Shown piece by piece: positions 19,680-20,054 of a stretch of DNA of 20,054 nt (position 1 is its first letter; each line of letters begins with the position of its first letter). The position numbers were made by a program, and so were the translations under genes. This DNA comes from a virus. Below the pieces are notes generated by a model that did not search any database, had not been told where the DNA came from, and was given only the letters and a program-made list of their open reading frames with translations. The DNA lies in the IMG/VR virus record IMGVR_UViG_3300007076_000256, positions 1 to 20,054 of that record. The stretch is one strand, 5' to 3'.

Positions 19680-20054
19680 AGAAAAAACTATACGAATTAA
19701 CCCCAGAGCATGAAGCCCAACTAAAGCCATGGGCCGATAAATGGACTAAGATTATACTTAATACGGATGCCATGACGGAAGATGATAAAGTGAAGTTTAA
19801 GGAAGCTATGGATGGTTTATATGCTGCCGCCAATTTACCCGTTCCAAAAACTATTATACACGTACAAAGTCCTTTTGTGGCTATTATGGCCGGCGTTCTT
19901 GCCACTTGTCTTATAGAAGAGCAACAAAAAAATAAAATAAACGTCGCCATGAGATCCGCGACAGAGGCCGCGACAAGGGCCGCGACAGGGGACGCGACAA
20001 GGGCCGCGACATGGGCCGCGACAGGGGACGCGACAAGGGCCGCGACAGACTTAA
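19676..20054 (+). CDS. Repeat-tailed protein, DUF6745-like start (partial)
   Basis: ATG at 19676, overlapping the RHH stop; the frame is open to the window end, so the C-terminus is missing. The first 90 residues have L-T-P-E-H-E-A-Q-L, W-A-D-K-W, then L-Y-A-A-A-N-L-P-V-P-K-T-I-I-H-V-Q-S-P-F-V-A. This layout recalls bacterial and phage proteins with L-T-P-E-Q-E ... P-P-x-x-V-V-W-x-x-S-P followed by a four-residue helical repeat (the N-terminus of DUF6745-type proteins). From residue 95 the four-residue repeat A-T-x-[AD] begins. Function unknown. The assignment is from memory of the pattern and is tentative. Confidence 0.7.
   Translation, partial: MKKKLYELTPEHEAQLKPWADKWTKIILNTDAMTEDDKVKFKEAMDGLYAAANLPVPKTIIHVQSPFVAIMAGVLATCLIEEQQKNKINVAMRSATEAATRAATGDATRAATWAATGDATRAATDL
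19958..20054 (+). repeat. 12-bp coding tandem repeats (seven full units and a partial)
   Basis: Units start at 19958 and every 12 bp on, each GCGACA followed by [A/G/T]GGG[C/A]C or GAGGCC. They encode A-T-[E/R/G/W]-[A/D]. Near-identical units such as ACAGGGGAC and ACAAGGGCC alternate, suggesting recent slippage or unequal recombination. The repeat runs to the end of the window. Confidence 0.9.

Noticed and set aside
19958-20054. CRISPR array or non-coding satellite
   Set aside because: Units are 12 bp, contiguous without spacers and in frame with an open coding sequence.

Overview
The window looks like part of a tailed double-stranded DNA phage genome (Caudoviricetes), possibly from an uncultured phage. 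It carries a portal, a large terminase, a beta-helix tailspike, a proofreading family A DNA polymerase and many small, tightly overlapping genes. I see no integrase, host gene, tRNA, CRISPR array or insertion sequence. Base composition is moderate. Many genes have ordinary Shine-Dalgarno sites. Several others have none and instead have sigma70-like promoter elements placed so that transcription would begin at the start codon. Leaderless starts with TAnnnT -10 boxes are common in Actinobacteria and Deinococcus, but this is only a weak hint about the host.

Layout, left to right. (1) 1-7662, all on the minus strand, is the packaging and virion block. Read in its own direction it runs: 99-aa protein, membrane protein, small protein in the terminase-small-subunit position, TerL, portal, 107-aa beta-rich protein, beta-helix tailspike, and a repeat-containing fibre-like protein that leaves the window. 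Scaffold, protease and capsid genes are not between portal and tailspike, where they would usually be. (2) 7663-7720 is a divergent control region with two adjacent 6-5-6 inverted repeats and overlapping candidate promoters. (3) 7721-8008 is a lone plus-strand gene whose stop codon overlaps that of the convergent exonuclease gene. (4) 8005-18075, minus strand, is the replication, recombination and nucleotide block. In its own direction it runs: two-TM peptide, zinc ribbon, HD hydrolase, CxC/HDxFC protein, uracil-DNA glycosylase, membrane-anchored protein, Cys-rich protein, 39-aa TM peptide, second CxC/HDxFC protein, 98-aa and 56-aa proteins, PD-(D/E)XK nuclease, Sak4-like ATPase, 32-aa TM peptide, Cys-rich 80-aa protein, DUF669-like ssDNA-binding candidate, three hairpins, PolA, 53-aa protein, DUF3987-like ATPase, and a DEDD exonuclease with a zinc ribbon. 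(5) 18131-19016, plus strand, is a three-gene cassette ending in a small exported protein with a metzincin-type HExxHxxGxxH motif. (6) 19179 to the end, plus strand, holds a ribbon-helix-helix protein and a protein ending in 12-bp coding repeats, cut by the window edge.

The replication block resembles a self-contained phage module: polymerase, ATPase, ssDNA binding, annealing or recombination ATPase, nuclease, exonuclease and uracil glycosylase. Genes are joined by ATGA or TAATG overlaps, which suggests translational coupling. Five genes of 32-56 codons (9922-10083, 13272-13370, 14772-14942, 15653-15772, 17908-18075) were found by following these overlaps.

The observations I rate highest are: a recurrent leaderless promoter arrangement, including two overlapping promoter pairs; a paralogous pair of putative metal-binding proteins with no family I recognise; a DNA polymerase with unusual residues at three catalytic-site positions; a family-4-like uracil glycosylase without its iron-sulfur cysteines; and the exported metzincin-like protein. 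Family assignments come from recognising motifs by eye; no database search was run.
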